The notes beneath the pieces were generated by a model that searched no databases, was not told the DNA's origin, and saw only the letters and a program-made list of their open reading frames with translations. The translations under genes and the position numbers were made by a program. Positions 9,414 to 18,747 of a stretch of DNA of 64,000 bases are shown in pieces; positions within the stretch are counted from its first letter, which is position 1, and the number at the start of each line of letters is the position of its first letter. The stretch is from Leptolyngbya boryana PCC 6306 (GTDB lineage: Bacteria > Cyanobacteriota > Cyanobacteriia > Leptolyngbyales > Leptolyngbyaceae), in the NCBI RefSeq assembly GCF_000353285.1, contig NZ_KB731324.1, positions 2,436,577 to 2,500,576 of the forward strand, written 5' to 3'.

Positions 9414-12400
9414 TTATCGAGCTAGCGTGCGACGTTTCGTGACCATCTTATAAGCCTCGATGGTATCGCCTTCGACCCAATCCTTGAAGTCATCCAGACC
9501 GATACCGCACTCGTAACCCGTATTCACTTCCCGCGCATCTTCTTTCATCCGCTTCAGTGAATCCAAAGTGCCAGAGTAGATGAGCTTACCACCGCGATGA
9601 ATCCGAATCTTACAGTTCCGAATCAGCTTACCTGACTGAACATAACAGCCCGCAACAGCACCCCGTCCAACCGGGAATACTGCCCGCACTTCTGCTTGTC
9701 CAAGTGCCTCTTCAACCAATTCAGGTTCGAGCAGACCTTCCATCGCACCCTGAACATCATCCAACAAGTTGTAAATGATGTTGTAGTCGCGGACATCAAC
9801 ACCTGCTCGATCGGCGGCTTGACGCGCACCGGGAGCTAATGTGGTGTTGAAGCCAATAATGACTGCATCAGAAGCCGCTGCTAAGTCAACGTCTGTCTCT
9901 GAGATTTCACCCGGAGCTGAGAACAAGACCCGCACCTGCACTTCGTTCTGAGGCAACTGACTTAACGCACCCAGAATCGCTTCGATCGATCCCTGTACGT
10001 CCGCCTTCAAGACGAGATTCAGTTCCTTGAGTTCGCCTTCTTGCGCCTTCGCTGAAAGCGTATTCAAGCTCACCCGACGAGAAGACATCGCTGCCAACAG
10101 TCTCGATTGTCGTTGCTCATCGGCACGATCCGAAGCCGTTGCTCGTGCTTCCTTCTCATCTTGGAAGACTTGGAATTCATCCCCTGCGGCTGGAACATCG
10201 CTCAAACCGAGGACTTCCACTGCAAATGAGGGCGAAGCTTCTTGAACGCGATGACCGCGATCGTCAACCATTGCCCGCACTTTACCCAAGGCAGATCCAG
10301 CAACCAGCACGTCACCGACACGCAGCGTACCATTCTGAATCAGCAAAGTTGCAACAGGGCCTTTCGCCTTGTCTAAGTGCGCTTCAATCACGGTTCCTCT
10401 TGCAGGACGATCCGGATTTGCCGATAGATCCTCAACTTCAGAGACGAGCAGAATCATATCGAGCAGCGTATCGAGATTGTCCCCGGTTAACGCACTCACC
10501 GGAACCATGATCGTATCGCCACCCCATTCTTCCGGCACAAGGTTGTACTCGGTTAATTCTTGCTTAACGCGATCGGGCTGTGCCCCTTCTTTATCTACTT
10601 TGTTAATCGCCACGATGATCGGCACTTCTGCTGCCTTCGCGTGACTGATCGCTTCAACCGTCTGAGGCTGTACCCCGTCATCGGCTGCAACAACAAGAAT
10701 CGCTACGTCAGTGACCCGTGCCCCACGTGCCCGCATTGCAGTGAACGCTTCGTGGCCCGGTGTATCCAAGAAGACGACCTGTTGCATCGCGTCGTTGTGC
10801 ATGACATCGACGTGATATGCCCCAATGTGTTGGGTGATACCGCCTGCTTCTCCGGCTGCAACTTTCGTTTTCCGAATTGAGTCGAGCAGGGTGGTTTTAC
10901 CGTGGTCTACGTGACCCATGATCGTGACGACCGGTGGACGGCGGTGCAGATAATCTAAATCATCCGCATCGATCATCTCAGTCAGTTTCTTGGCTGCTGC
11001 TTCTTTGGTACCGACTTCCACAAGGATGTCGTACTCTTCTGCCACCATCGTGGCAGTTTGAACGTCCAACATCTGAGTGATCGTTGCCGCGATGCCCTTC
11101 ATAAAGAGCTTGGTAATGATCTCCGTTGGTGAAATTGCCAAGAGATTTGACAATTCTTGAACGGTTAACCCACCCGTTAAGGTAATGATTTCAGGACGCT
11201 CTTGTTTTTCGGGTTCGTTGTTCCGATTGCGGCGATCGCGGAAATTATTCCGTTTGCGCTGAGTCGGCGCTGCTGTTGCAACCGGGCGAACTTGCTGTTG
11301 TCCAGGCAGATTTTTCGGTTTGGCGGGACGAGCAAGCGAGAGGCTAACTTGAGCAGAACTCACTGCTCCCTCATCGTCATTGCCGAACAGATCGAGATCG
11401 TCGTCGTCGTCATCCTGAATTCTAGGCTGAGCGCGACGCTTGCCTTTACCCAACTTCGCGGCTTTTTCGACTTCTTGAACGTCTTCCTCTTCTTCCTCCC
11501 AGCCTTTTGTGCGTCTACGAGGAGGTGTAGGTTTGTTCAGTGTGAGATCCGGAGCGGGTGCGGTTGGATCTGGAGCAGCAGGCTTCACAGGGCGATTCCG
11601 CAGCACTGGAGCAGTCGCTCCTTCTGAGGCAGATGCGTCTTCAGCTTGCGCAGGTTTGGGTCTCCGCAGTTCCACAATTTGCTGCGGTTTTGGAGCAGCT
11701 TCTCCCGGCTTCACAGGTCCGCCAGGACGGCGATTGATGCTAGGACGCTGGGGTTTTTCGCCGCTGCCTTCTCTCGTCGGGCGACGATTATCAGAACTTC
11801 CTGCCTCACTCGCGGCTGGCTTGTCCCGCTTGAGTACAGGTTTGTTCACGAGCGAAGGACGCGCTGGTGCTGGAGTAGCGGGGCGCGCTGGCGCTGGAGT
11901 TTGCAGGGTTGGAACTGGAGCACTGGGCTGTACAGCACGTTCTTCCACAGGTTCTGCCGGAGCTACAGGAGGAGCCGAAGATACTTCAACTTGAGGTTCA
12001 GAAGCGGGCGGCTCAGTTGGGGTCGGTGCTTCGGTCAGGCTCGGCCCTGAAGGAGTCGCAGGGCGGCTCGGACGAGGAGGCTCTGCTGCGCGAGCAGAGG
12101 GCGCTTGGGGTGCAGTCGGTGATTGCGGCGGGCGAACCTCTGAGGCTTCCGCTGCGGCGGTCGATCGCGTAATAGGGCGACGGATTTCGAGAATTTGCTG
12201 TTTCTTCTGAATATTCAAGGGCGTTTTCTTTCGAGATTCAACAGATTGGGGGGTAGAACGGGGTGCGCTTTTTGCCGGAGATGGGTGGCTGGCAGCGTAC
12301 TTTTGGGCAGCAGCGCGGATTTGTTCAGTTTCCGCTTCTGTAATCGTGCTGCTATGACTTTTAACCGGAATATTTAGTTGTTCGCAGATGGCGAGTATAT

Positions 12401-12461
12401 CTCGATTGTCGAGATTTAACTCTTTCGATAGGTCGTAAATTCTAATTTTGCCGTTGTTCAT
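9414..12461 (-). CDS. infB: Translation initiation factor IF-2
   Basis: The 1015-residue IF-2 is a GTPase that delivers fMet-tRNA to the 30S subunit and promotes subunit joining. Residues 1-55 are the IF-2N helical domain ([19 protein letters not shown]). Residues about 60-410 are a Pro/Ala/Arg-rich, poorly ordered linker, long as in other cyanobacteria and with an acidic DDDDDLDLF patch. A second IF2-N domain follows ([14 protein letters not shown]). The G domain carries [20 protein letters not shown] and NKVDK. Domains II-IV complete the protein, with the C-terminal tRNA-binding barrel ending in [11 protein letters not shown]. It is the last gene of the operon, separated from ylxR by a long 488-bp gap that may hold its own promoter. 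Confidence 0.98.
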   Translation of the reverse strand: MNNGKIRIYDLSKELNLDNRDILAICEQLNIPVKSHSSTITEAETEQIRAAAQKYAASHPSPAKSAPRSTPQSVESRKKTPLNIQKKQQILEIRRPITRSTAAAEASEVRPPQSPTAPQAPSARAAEPPRPSRPATPSGPSLTEAPTPTEPPASEPQVEVSSAPPVAPAEPVEERAVQPSAPVPTLQTPAPARPATPAPARPSLVNKPVLKRDKPAASEAGSSDNRRPTREGSGEKPQRPSINRRPGGPVKPGEAAPKPQQIVELRRPKPAQAEDASASEGATAPVLRNRPVKPAAPDPTAPAPDLTLNKPTPPRRRTKGWEEEEEDVQEVEKAAKLGKGKRRAQPRIQDDDDDDLDLFGNDDEGAVSSAQVSLSLARPAKPKNLPGQQQVRPVATAAPTQRKRNNFRDRRNRNNEPEKQERPEIITLTGGLTVQELSNLLAISPTEIITKLFMKGIAATITQMLDVQTATMVAEEYDILVEVGTKEAAAKKLTEMIDADDLDYLHRRPPVVTIMGHVDHGKTTLLDSIRKTKVAAGEAGGITQHIGAYHVDVMHNDAMQQVVFLDTPGHEAFTAMRARGARVTDVAILVVAADDGVQPQTVEAISHAKAAEVPIIVAINKVDKEGAQPDRVKQELTEYNLVPEEWGGDTIMVPVSALTGDNLDTLLDMILLVSEVEDLSANPDRPARGTVIEAHLDKAKGPVATLLIQNGTLRVGDVLVAGSALGKVRAMVDDRGHRVQEASPSFAVEVLGLSDVPAAGDEFQVFQDEKEARATASDRADEQRQSRLLAAMSSRRVSLNTLSAKAQEGELKELNLVLKADVQGSIEAILGALSQLPQNEVQVRVLFSAPGEISETDVDLAAASDAVIIGFNTTLAPGARQAADRAGVDVRDYNIIYNLLDDVQGAMEGLLEPELVEEALGQAEVRAVFPVGRGAVAGCYVQSGKLIRNCKIRIHRGGKLIYSGTLDSLKRMKEDAREVNTGYECGIGLDDFKDWVEGDTIEAYKMVTKRRTLAR

Positions 12462-12949
12462 CCACTCTTTCCCTCGTTCGATCGTTGGGTGTTACATAGT
12501 GACCTTCTGTTTTAACTAAAACGACAGGTTTTTTCGGGTTTTGATAGTATAATTGAACTATCTAAATTAATACTTGATGAAGACGTTACCCTCTTAGCGT
12601 TGCATGTTCTTAAAATTTTGTGGTCTTAACTCACAAGTTTTTAATGGTCTTTAAATAGAATGGTAGCTCAGAACGCAATTTGTCGCTGAGCAGTTTGATA
12701 AGTGCACAAGACTAGCTGAGCGATCGCAGATGGTGCGATCAATTCTTAGCAGTAATGTTGGTGAGTAGTCACCCTCCCCGCTGTACAGATCTGAGTTGCT
12801 CTGGGGCTGAAACTGAAGAGAGGACACAGAAGACTGACTCAGAGCAAGGGGCGGCAAATCTCCTAACGACAGGACAGGGAGACAAAAATAATTTGGACAT
12901 TATCCCTAGTATATCGCAGGAGAAGAGTTGGAAAAGATGTTCTGCAAGT
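12462..12949 (-). promoter_or_regulatory. Long ylxR-infB spacer with possible infB promoter and palindrome
   Basis: The 488-bp gap has no convincing gene. In many cyanobacteria an L7Ae-like gene sits in this place, but none was found here. Near 12543-12562 the minus strand reads GATAGTTCAATTATACTATC, an inverted repeat with 6-bp arms that contains a good -10-like TATACT. No clear -35 was seen. A T-rich tract and an untranslated leader of roughly 80 nt precede the infB ATG. A separate infB promoter is an inference. Confidence 0.4.
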
Positions 12950-13210
12950 TTAGATTTTCGTTTTTGGCTGAAGCGAGGGTTGTAAAGTTTGGTAGATCTC
13001 AGGCGGGACGGGGGCTTTGAGGACGCGACTGAGGCGATCTTTTTTTTGAACTGCTTTGAGACAGTCTGCGGTCGGACAGAGATAGGCGGAGCGTCCTATG
13101 CCAGTATTGATCGCGATTTCATGCGATGGATGGAGACGAACGATACGCAAAAACTCGGCTTTTGGTGCGACTTTGCGACAACAGATGCAGCGACGGTAAT
13201 TCGGGAGCAT
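12950..13210 (-). CDS. ylxR: YlxR (DUF448) RNA-binding protein
   Basis: The 86-residue protein is read from the ATG at 13210 (MLPNYRRCICCRK); an upstream ATG at 13252 would extend into the hairpin. The family signature RRCI.C is followed by the basic KVAPKAEFLRIVR strand, then the GRSAYLCPTADCLKAVQKKDRLSRVL segment with its conserved GR.AY.C motif. YlxR binds RNA and in some bacteria affects RNase P or transcription. It is placed, as usual, between nusA and infB. A strong hairpin lies immediately upstream of its start, suggesting its expression relative to nusA is controlled by termination or processing. Confidence 0.9.
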   Translation of the reverse strand: MLPNYRRCICCRKVAPKAEFLRIVRLHPSHEIAINTGIGRSAYLCPTADCLKAVQKKDRLSRVLKAPVPPEIYQTLQPSLQPKTKI

Positions 13211-13222
13211 GAAAAACAACAC

Positions 13223-13255
13223 AGGATGAGATCTCAATTTTAGCGATCTCATCCT
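13223..13255 (-). terminator. Perfect 11-bp hairpin between nusA and ylxR (attenuator or processing site)
   Basis: Arms AGGATGAGATC (13223-13233) and GATCTCATCCT (13245-13255) pair perfectly around an 11-nt loop. Read along the operon, the stem is followed by GTGTTGTTTTTC and then the ylxR ATG, so the partial T-tract overlaps the ylxR ribosome-binding region. On the plus strand the stem is followed by GCATTTTTTCT. Confidence 0.6.
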
Positions 13256-13296
13256 GCATTTTTTCTAACTCGCTTAAAGTGAGCAGCACTCAATTT

Positions 13297-14616
13297 CTAG
13301 ACTTGCTGTTCTTCGAGTTCGGGTTCTTCTTCGAGTTCGGGTTCTTCGTCAGGTTGTGGGACTGGAGGAGCGATCGCGACTTCCTCTTCTTCGTAGTCAT
13401 CCTCATCGTCATACTCATCCATGGCGGGTTGAGATTGGCGACGTGCTTCGATTAGAGCCGAAATCTTCTCAGTTTCAGCCGCTTCATCATATTTACGGCT
13501 GTCTTTGATATCAATTTTCCAGCCCGTTAAACGAGCAGCAAGACGAACGTTTTGACCTTCTTTGCCGATCGCTAAACTCAATTGATCTTCACCGACTAAT
13601 ACATGCGCTTGCCGACCTTCGGGATCAACTAAGCGCACTTCATCCACTCGCGCTGGACTTAGTGCATTGGCAATATAAGTGGACGGATCGGGCGACCATC
13701 GAATGACATCGATCTTTTCACCGCGCAATTCATTGACCACCGCTTGAATGCGAGAGCCGCGCGCCCCGATGCAGGCTCCAACTGGATCAACATCTCGTTC
13801 TAAAGTATCAACAGCGATTTTAGTCCGAGGTCCAACATGGCGGGAAGGAGGGTTCGCTTCGCGCGCCACTGCAACAATCCGCACCACATCATCTTGAATC
13901 TCAGGCACTTCGTTTTCAAACAAGTAAACGACCAGACCTGCATCTGCTCTGGAAACGAGCAACTGTGGACCTCGATGCGATCCTTCACTGACTTTTTTCA
14001 GATAAACGCGGAACGTTGCATTGGCACGGTAATTATCGTTTGGCAGTTGATCGCGTTTGAGCAATTCCGCTTCGACTTCTGGCTGCCCAAACCCGCTCAC
14101 GACTGCCATAATCACCGACTGCCGCTCGAATCGTAGAACTCGCGCTTGCAAAATTGTGCCTTCGAGGTCTTGGAATTCTTCTTGAACGAGTTTTCGCTGT
14201 TGATCGCGCAGCTTTTGCGCCAAAACTTGCTTGGTTTGGATCGCTGCCATGCGTCCGAAATCACCTTGATCGGGGGTGACATCCAGCACGACTGTATCGC
14301 CTGTTTGAGCTTCAGGTGCAACTTCTTGTACTTCGGTCAAAGAAATTTGGTGATCTGAATTATCGACTTCATCTACGATCGTTTTCGTAGCTAATACGCG
14401 GAAGCCTTCTTCTTCGACATCAAGTTCGACCTCGAAGTTATTGAAATATTCTTCGTCAAACCCATCGCCATCGATTCTCTGAGTGCGGCGAAACCGCTCG
14501 TATCCCTTCATTAGGGCTTCTTTGAGCGCGGCTTGGACTGAGTGCTTGGGTAAATTACGTTCACGGCTAATGCCGTCAATCATGTCTTTGAGTCCGGGCA
14601 AGGCGACCATTGACAT
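13297..14616 (-). CDS. nusA: Transcription termination/antitermination factor NusA
   Basis: The 439-residue NusA binds RNA polymerase and nascent RNA and tunes pausing, termination and antitermination. The N-terminal polymerase-binding domain (about 1-125, LPKHSVQAALKEALMKGYE) is followed by an S1 domain (about 130-200, GTILQARVLRFERQSV). The two KH domains follow, with GPRTKIAV, DPVGACIGARGSRIQ and LAIGKEGQNVRLAARLTGWKIDI. Instead of the enterobacterial AR repeats it ends in a strongly acidic, low-complexity tail from residue 395 (DEYDDEDDYEEEE, EPELEEEPELEE), usual in cyanobacteria. It is second in the rimP-nusA-ylxR-infB operon, 43 bp after rimP. Confidence 0.97.
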   Translation of the reverse strand: MSMVALPGLKDMIDGISRERNLPKHSVQAALKEALMKGYERFRRTQRIDGDGFDEEYFNNFEVELDVEEEGFRVLATKTIVDEVDNSDHQISLTEVQEVAPEAQTGDTVVLDVTPDQGDFGRMAAIQTKQVLAQKLRDQQRKLVQEEFQDLEGTILQARVLRFERQSVIMAVVSGFGQPEVEAELLKRDQLPNDNYRANATFRVYLKKVSEGSHRGPQLLVSRADAGLVVYLFENEVPEIQDDVVRIVAVAREANPPSRHVGPRTKIAVDTLERDVDPVGACIGARGSRIQAVVNELRGEKIDVIRWSPDPSTYIANALSPARVDEVRLVDPEGRQAHVLVGEDQLSLAIGKEGQNVRLAARLTGWKIDIKDSRKYDEAAETEKISALIEARRQSQPAMDEYDDEDDYEEEEVAIAPPVPQPDEEPELEEEPELEEQQV

Positions 14617-14659
14617 AGGGAAAATCTCCGTAGGTACTAAATATTGAATTGTCAGGAAA

Positions 14660-15121
14660 TTAGTCTTCTTCGCTTTCGGTCAGTTGAACGCTCGTGATCA
14701 GGGTTCGAGGAATCGAAATTGTACGTCCTTTTTTGCTGATGTAGACGTTGGTTTCGTCGCGTCGAATCAGATTGCCTTCCCAGTAGATATGACCTTGATA
14801 AGGTTCTGATGTCGTGACCATGGCGGGAAAGCCGCGGAAAGAAATGAATTCTCGATCGCTCGTCAGCAATTTAGAAATTCCGGGGCTAGAAACTTCCAGC
14901 ACATACTGATCCGGAATCAATTCATCCAAAATCGGTTCCAATGCCCGACTCATCCGTTCACAATCCACAAGTCCCGTATCGGCTTGTTGATTACGCACAT
15001 CAATTCTGAGGACAGGAGGATTCTGATTCGTGTGAAACACCGCATGAACCACTTCTAGACCGAGCGTCTCCGCGACTGGAGCCGCAACTTCTAAAACTTG
15101 AGGAATCAAAGGATGTGCCAT
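14660..15121 (-). CDS. rimP: Ribosome maturation factor RimP
   Basis: The 153-residue protein starts at the ATG at 15121 (MAHPLIPQVLEVAAPVAETLG), which fits family length; an in-frame ATG 33 bp upstream has weaker support. RimP binds the 30S subunit and helps its maturation. Visible family features are LGLEVVHAVFH, VLRIDVRN, DCERMSRALEPILDE.IP and YVLEVSSPGISKLL, followed by the small SH3-like C-terminal domain (GNLIRRDETNVYI). It is the first gene of the rimP-nusA-ylxR-infB operon and its promoter should lie in 15122-15260. Confidence 0.95.
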   Translation of the reverse strand: MAHPLIPQVLEVAAPVAETLGLEVVHAVFHTNQNPPVLRIDVRNQQADTGLVDCERMSRALEPILDELIPDQYVLEVSSPGISKLLTSDREFISFRGFPAMVTTSEPYQGHIYWEGNLIRRDETNVYISKKGRTISIPRTLITSVQLTESEED

Positions 15122-15260
15122 CGAACAACTTCTCCAAATAAAAAAGTGGGACAATGCCCACTTCTCATGAAACGACTGATTTCATGGAGTTCGGTCAAAC
15201 AGAGTTACTGTTCTTCCAACCCAAGTTTAGCGAAAAATTTCAGAGTCGCCCGTTTTTTAT

Positions 15261-15320
15261 GTGGGGAGTGGGGAGTGGAGAGTAACCCAACGTTCCCCTA
15301 TTCCCCACTCCCTACCCCCT
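15261..15320. repeat. GGGAGTGGGGA inverted-repeat cluster
   Basis: The arms GGGAGTGGGGA (15264-15274) and TCCCCACTCCC (15302-15312) form an 11-bp perfect inverted repeat. The left side also contains the tandem heptamer-like GTGGGGAGTGGGGAGTGG. Such short tandemly repeated, purine-biased blocks are common between cyanobacterial genes. It lies just downstream of the porin stop codon, so it may act as its terminator or 3' stabiliser. Confidence 0.6.
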
Positions 15321-15321
15321 A

Positions 15322-17073
15322 CTAGAACGTAAAGGTCGTCCGAATCACAGGCACGATCGCTGTTCCATTCGTGCTTTGCCCTTCTGGATTGAAAATAGCA
15401 AACACTCCGGGTGTAATGCTCAGATTGTCGTTGACTCGGAAGTTGAAAAAGCCTTCAACCTGATAGGGGGTGCGATTTTCAGGATTGCTTGCAATGCCAT
15501 CTGTGCTGACTCGCTTCAACGGTTGACCAAAAATCAGACCCGCTGAATTGCCCTTTTTGAGAATATCGGTCACATAAAGTCCGACCAACCAGGAGTTAAA
15601 GTTTGTTCCTGCATCGACATCGACGAGATCTGCAAAGATATGGCTGTAAGAGCCTGCTAAGGTGATGTTTTGCGAGAGGCGGAATGCGGCAGTTGCCCCC
15701 AGGGTGTTCATTTTGATCCCTTGGTTCAGATTTCCTAAGGTCAAACCGCCTGGTAGATTGACTGCGCCAATATCAGAACTGCTCAGACCCGTACCCAAAA
15801 TATTGATTTGGTGATAACTATGAGCGTAGTTCAGTGCCACAGTGAACGCCTGACTGGGTTTTACCGTCAGTTGAGCCGCTGCAACGTAGCTTCCGCCGCC
15901 AACGCCTGCGCCCAGTGGAGTCCCACCGCCTAAGCCACGGTTGCCAGGAATGTTCGCGTTGACACTTCCATACAAAGCCCGGAAGTCGATCGCGTCGGAG
16001 ATATTAAAGATCACCCCTGCTGCCGCTGCTAAACCTGTTTGAGAGGTTCCACCGGAAACTCGCTGAGCGGCTGGAAGCGACGCAAAGCGAGAGAGTGCGC
16101 CCTGTCCTTCACTTGCCCAGGGCAAGACGGATGGGAACGCGTCCGAAACTTCTGCACTCGTTCCAGCAAATGCGGTGACTTTGTCTGCAACGGGGAAGAT
16201 GTAAAGCAGTTTGTAGAGAGACAGGCTGTTGTTTGCGCCTTTTCCAGTCAGCGTTGAAGGATCAACCGTGGGAAACTGAGGCTCATAAGAAAGTCTGACA
16301 TTGCTGTTAGAGCCAAAGACGGGATCAGCATAGCCCAAGGTTTGAGCAATACTAGAGCCGCTACCCCCTGCAATTCCACTTGCACCGAAGTTTTGAGCCT
16401 GCAATCCAGTGATTAACAGGTCTTTTCCAGTGAAACTCGTGTTGAGATTGAGGCGGACGCGGTTGTTGAAGACGGTATTGGCATCATTTCCGGCATCGCC
16501 TGACTCGTAGCCATTTGCCACACTGAAAATTGCCTCTCCAGAGAGTTTGGTTGTTGTGGAGAATTGCTGTTTTTCCAGCGTTGAGGTTCTCGCTTCGAGA
16601 GAGTCCACGCGTCCGCGCAGTGTTGCCAGTTCTGCGGCAAATTGTTCTTGCAGTTTTTGTAGGGTTGCTAAATCTTCTTTCTTGACCAGATCAGCCGTTG
16701 CAGCCGCGATTAATTCGTTGACGCGATCGAGACAGGCATTCAATCCTGCTGCAAATTCGTATCGGGTCAAGGCACGATTGCCGCGATAGGTGCGATCGGG
16801 ATAGCCTGCAATACAGCCATACCGCTCTACCAAGGATTGCAATGCCTGAAACGCCCAATCGGTCGGTCTGACATCTGAAAGCTGTGATACAGAGGTCACT
16901 TGTGACATTGTTGGAGCTGTTGGACGGCTCAACTCAGAGACGGAAGGGATTTGATTTAACTCGGAGGTAGGTTCAGCCGCGATCGCATTTCCGGCAGCTA
17001 AACTGATCGATCCCGCAACCAGGCTCGCTAGGCTCACCTGCATCTCAAATTTTAATTTTTTCACCTTCATCAT
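15322..17073 (-). CDS. SLH-domain OprB-type iron-uptake porin
   Basis: About 583 residues from the ATG at 17073; the frame extends to 17199, but the signal peptide clearly begins with MMKVKKLKF and cleavage is near AIAAEP. A single SLH motif (about 90-150: VRPTDWAFQALQSLVERYGCIAGYPDRTYRG, shown in part by DWAFQAL and CIAGYP) binds the cell wall. A coiled coil follows (about 155-215: LATLQKLQEQFAAELATLRGRV in its core). The rest is an OprB-like 16-strand barrel ending in a terminal aromatic residue (TTFTF). Cyanobacterial members are outer-membrane porins used for iron and other inorganic solutes. It is a single gene, divergent from rpmI. Confidence 0.9.
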   Translation of the reverse strand: MMKVKKLKFEMQVSLASLVAGSISLAAGNAIAAEPTSELNQIPSVSELSRPTAPTMSQVTSVSQLSDVRPTDWAFQALQSLVERYGCIAGYPDRTYRGNRALTRYEFAAGLNACLDRVNELIAAATADLVKKEDLATLQKLQEQFAAELATLRGRVDSLEARTSTLEKQQFSTTTKLSGEAIFSVANGYESGDAGNDANTVFNNRVRLNLNTSFTGKDLLITGLQAQNFGASGIAGGSGSSIAQTLGYADPVFGSNSNVRLSYEPQFPTVDPSTLTGKGANNSLSLYKLLYIFPVADKVTAFAGTSAEVSDAFPSVLPWASEGQGALSRFASLPAAQRVSGGTSQTGLAAAAGVIFNISDAIDFRALYGSVNANIPGNRGLGGGTPLGAGVGGGSYVAAAQLTVKPSQAFTVALNYAHSYHQINILGTGLSSSDIGAVNLPGGLTLGNLNQGIKMNTLGATAAFRLSQNITLAGSYSHIFADLVDVDAGTNFNSWLVGLYVTDILKKGNSAGLIFGQPLKRVSTDGIASNPENRTPYQVEGFFNFRVNDNLSITPGVFAIFNPEGQSTNGTAIVPVIRTTFTF

Positions 17074-17236
17074 CTCACCACGAATAAAAACGACGAATAA
17101 ATCCTGCTGCCGCGTATTTCTTTTAGCGCAGTCTATTCTTAAAGCTATACGGTTAAGGGATCTCAGCGGGTAAAAGTGCCTTCGGGATTTGCCGGACATT
17201 ATTATCGATTAAAGTCTATGCCCAACACATTTTCTG

Positions 17237-17260
17237 GTTTTCTGAACAATGTTAGAAAAC
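17237..17260 (+). promoter_or_regulatory. Small hairpin in the rpmI leader
   Basis: The arms GTTTTCT (17237-17243) and AGAAAAC (17254-17260) can pair about 75 bp upstream of the rpmI ATG. Leaders of rpmI-rplT genes are often bound by L20 for autoregulation. That this stem is such a site is only an inference. Confidence 0.25.
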
Positions 17261-17334
17261 TGAAATGGATCGAATTTGCCTAAATCTTTAAATTTGTAGT
17301 ACGATTGACAACTGTGTCGAATTAGAGCAAACCC

Positions 17335-17532
17335 ATGCCGAAGCTGAAAACCCGCAAATCTGCACAAAAGCGTTTCAAAGCAACTGGTGGCGGCAAGATC
17401 CAACGCCGTCGCACTCACGGAAACCACCTTTTATTCCATAAGAGTATGAGCCGCCGTCGTCGGATCGCAGGAGGCGATTTGGTGAACGAGCGCGATGCAG
17501 ACAACGTTCGGTTGATGATGCCTTATCTCTAA
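17335..17532 (+). CDS. rpmI: 50S ribosomal protein L35
   Basis: The 65-residue basic protein opens with [20 protein letters not shown] and contains [13 protein letters not shown] and RRRRIAGG, diagnostic for bL35. It is a late-assembling large-subunit protein. rplT follows after 53 bp and the two are surely one transcript, as in almost all bacteria. infC, which precedes this pair in many bacteria, is not adjacent here. Confidence 0.98.
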   Translation: MPKLKTRKSAQKRFKATGGGKIQRRRTHGNHLLFHKSMSRRRRIAGGDLVNERDADNVRLMMPYL

Positions 17533-17585
17533 GGGTTGACTGAGACACGATCGCAATATTAAAAATTAGTCAAGGATAGTGAAAC

Positions 17586-17936
17586 ATGGCACGGGTTAAG
17601 CGCGGCAATGTTGCTCGGAAACGCCGCAAGAAAATTTTGAAGTTAGCGAAGGGCTTCCGTGGCTCTCACTCTAAGCTGTTCCGCACCGCGAATCAGCAAG
17701 TTATGAAGGCATTGCGGAATGCATACCGCGATCGCCGCAAGAAGAAACGTGATTTCCGCCGGTTGTGGATCACTCGGATCAATGCTGCGGCTCGCATTCA
17801 TGGCGTGAGCTATAGCCAATTGATTGGCAAGCTGAAGAAGGCTGATATTGTGATCAACCGCAAGATGCTGGCACAACTCGCAGTTCTCGATCCCGATGGA
17901 TTTGCGAAAGTTGTCGAAAAGGCTGTTAAGGCTTAG
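17586..17936 (+). CDS. rplT: 50S ribosomal protein L20
   Basis: The 116-residue bL20 opens with [20 protein letters not shown] and carries [32 protein letters not shown] and the C-terminal globular part ([24 protein letters not shown]). It is needed for early 50S assembly and in other bacteria represses its own operon. The stop TAG is followed directly by the ATG of the solute-binding protein gene, so that gene is probably translationally coupled to rplT. Confidence 0.98.
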   Translation: MARVKRGNVARKRRKKILKLAKGFRGSHSKLFRTANQQVMKALRNAYRDRRKKKRDFRRLWITRINAAARIHGVSYSQLIGKLKKADIVINRKMLAQLAVLDPDGFAKVVEKAVKA

Positions 17937-18704
17937 ATGCTGAAGCGATTCGTCGCAATCTGTAGTTTGTACGTTATGGGGGCGCAGTTGTTTGCGTCCC
18001 CATCTTTGTGTGCAGCCGAGATCGCCCAAAACCGTAAGCTGGTTGTTGCGGTGAAAGATAATGTTCGCCCGCTTGGATTTCGGGACGCTCAAGGCAGATT
18101 GCAAGGCTTTGAGATTGATATTGCGAAGCGATTAGCCGAGGAATTATTGGGAAGTTCAGCGGCGATCGAATTCCAACCCGTCTCGAATCGCGATCGACTG
18201 CAAGTGGTCATTGATGGAAAAGTCGATTTTGCGATCGCGCGGGTCACGGTAAACTCTTCTCGCGCTCGAATTGTTGCGTTTAGTGAACCTTACTACTTGG
18301 ATGGAACAGGATTTGTGACTAAAAATTCTGCGATTCGGAGTGAGCAGGAGTTAACGAATCAGACGGTTGCTGTTTTGAATCATGCCAGCACTATTGCAAC
18401 TCTGAAGTATCGATTCCCACAGCTTCAACTGGTTGGAGTGGATTCTTATGCAGCGGGAAAGCAGTTGCTTGAATCGGGAACAGTGATCGCGTTTGCCGCA
18501 GATGCGAGTATTCTCGCCGGGTGGGTGCAAGAATCTCCAGAATATCGAGTTTTGCCATTTCGAGTTTCAACTGAACCTTTGGCGATCGTTTTCCCGAAAG
18601 GGCTTGAGGCTGATCAACTTCGCCGCAGTGTAGATCAAGTGATTCGACGCTGGAAAGCTGAAGGATGGTTACAGCAACGAGCTAACTATTGGGGACTTCC
18701 TTGA
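17937..18704 (+). CDS. Periplasmic solute-binding protein (family 3 type)
   Basis: The 255-residue protein has a signal peptide at about 1-28 (ending near LCAAEIA) and the type-2 periplasmic-binding fold of family 3: LVVAVKDNVRPLGFRD, LQGFEIDIAKRLAEELLG, GKVDFAIARVTVNSSRARIVAFSEPYY (core piece DFAIARVTVNSSRA) and a C-terminal VIRRWKAEGWLQQ. Such proteins bind polar amino acids for ABC uptake or act as sensors. No permease or ATPase gene is adjacent, so it is an orphan. It begins at the very next base after the rplT stop, an unusual link between a ribosomal protein operon and a transport protein. Confidence 0.85.
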   Translation: MLKRFVAICSLYVMGAQLFASPSLCAAEIAQNRKLVVAVKDNVRPLGFRDAQGRLQGFEIDIAKRLAEELLGSSAAIEFQPVSNRDRLQVVIDGKVDFAIARVTVNSSRARIVAFSEPYYLDGTGFVTKNSAIRSEQELTNQTVAVLNHASTIATLKYRFPQLQLVGVDSYAAGKQLLESGTVIAFAADASILAGWVQESPEYRVLPFRVSTEPLAIVFPKGLEADQLRRSVDQVIRRWKAEGWLQQRANYWGLP

Positions 18705-18747
18705 GATACGCTGAAAAGATGCCTTTTAATTTGCGAACGATAGTCCT

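Noticed and set aside
9623-12377. Many ORFs on both strands within infB
   Set aside because: Shadows caused by the Pro/Ala/Arg-rich codon bias of IF-2; none resembles a family.
12651-12985. Short ORFs in the ylxR-infB gap
   Set aside because: Conflicting frames on both strands, no ribosome-binding site, no recognisable protein.
17305-17310. TTGACA as rpmI -35 box
   Set aside because: A -10 at correct spacing would fall on the start codon, so it cannot be the promoter.
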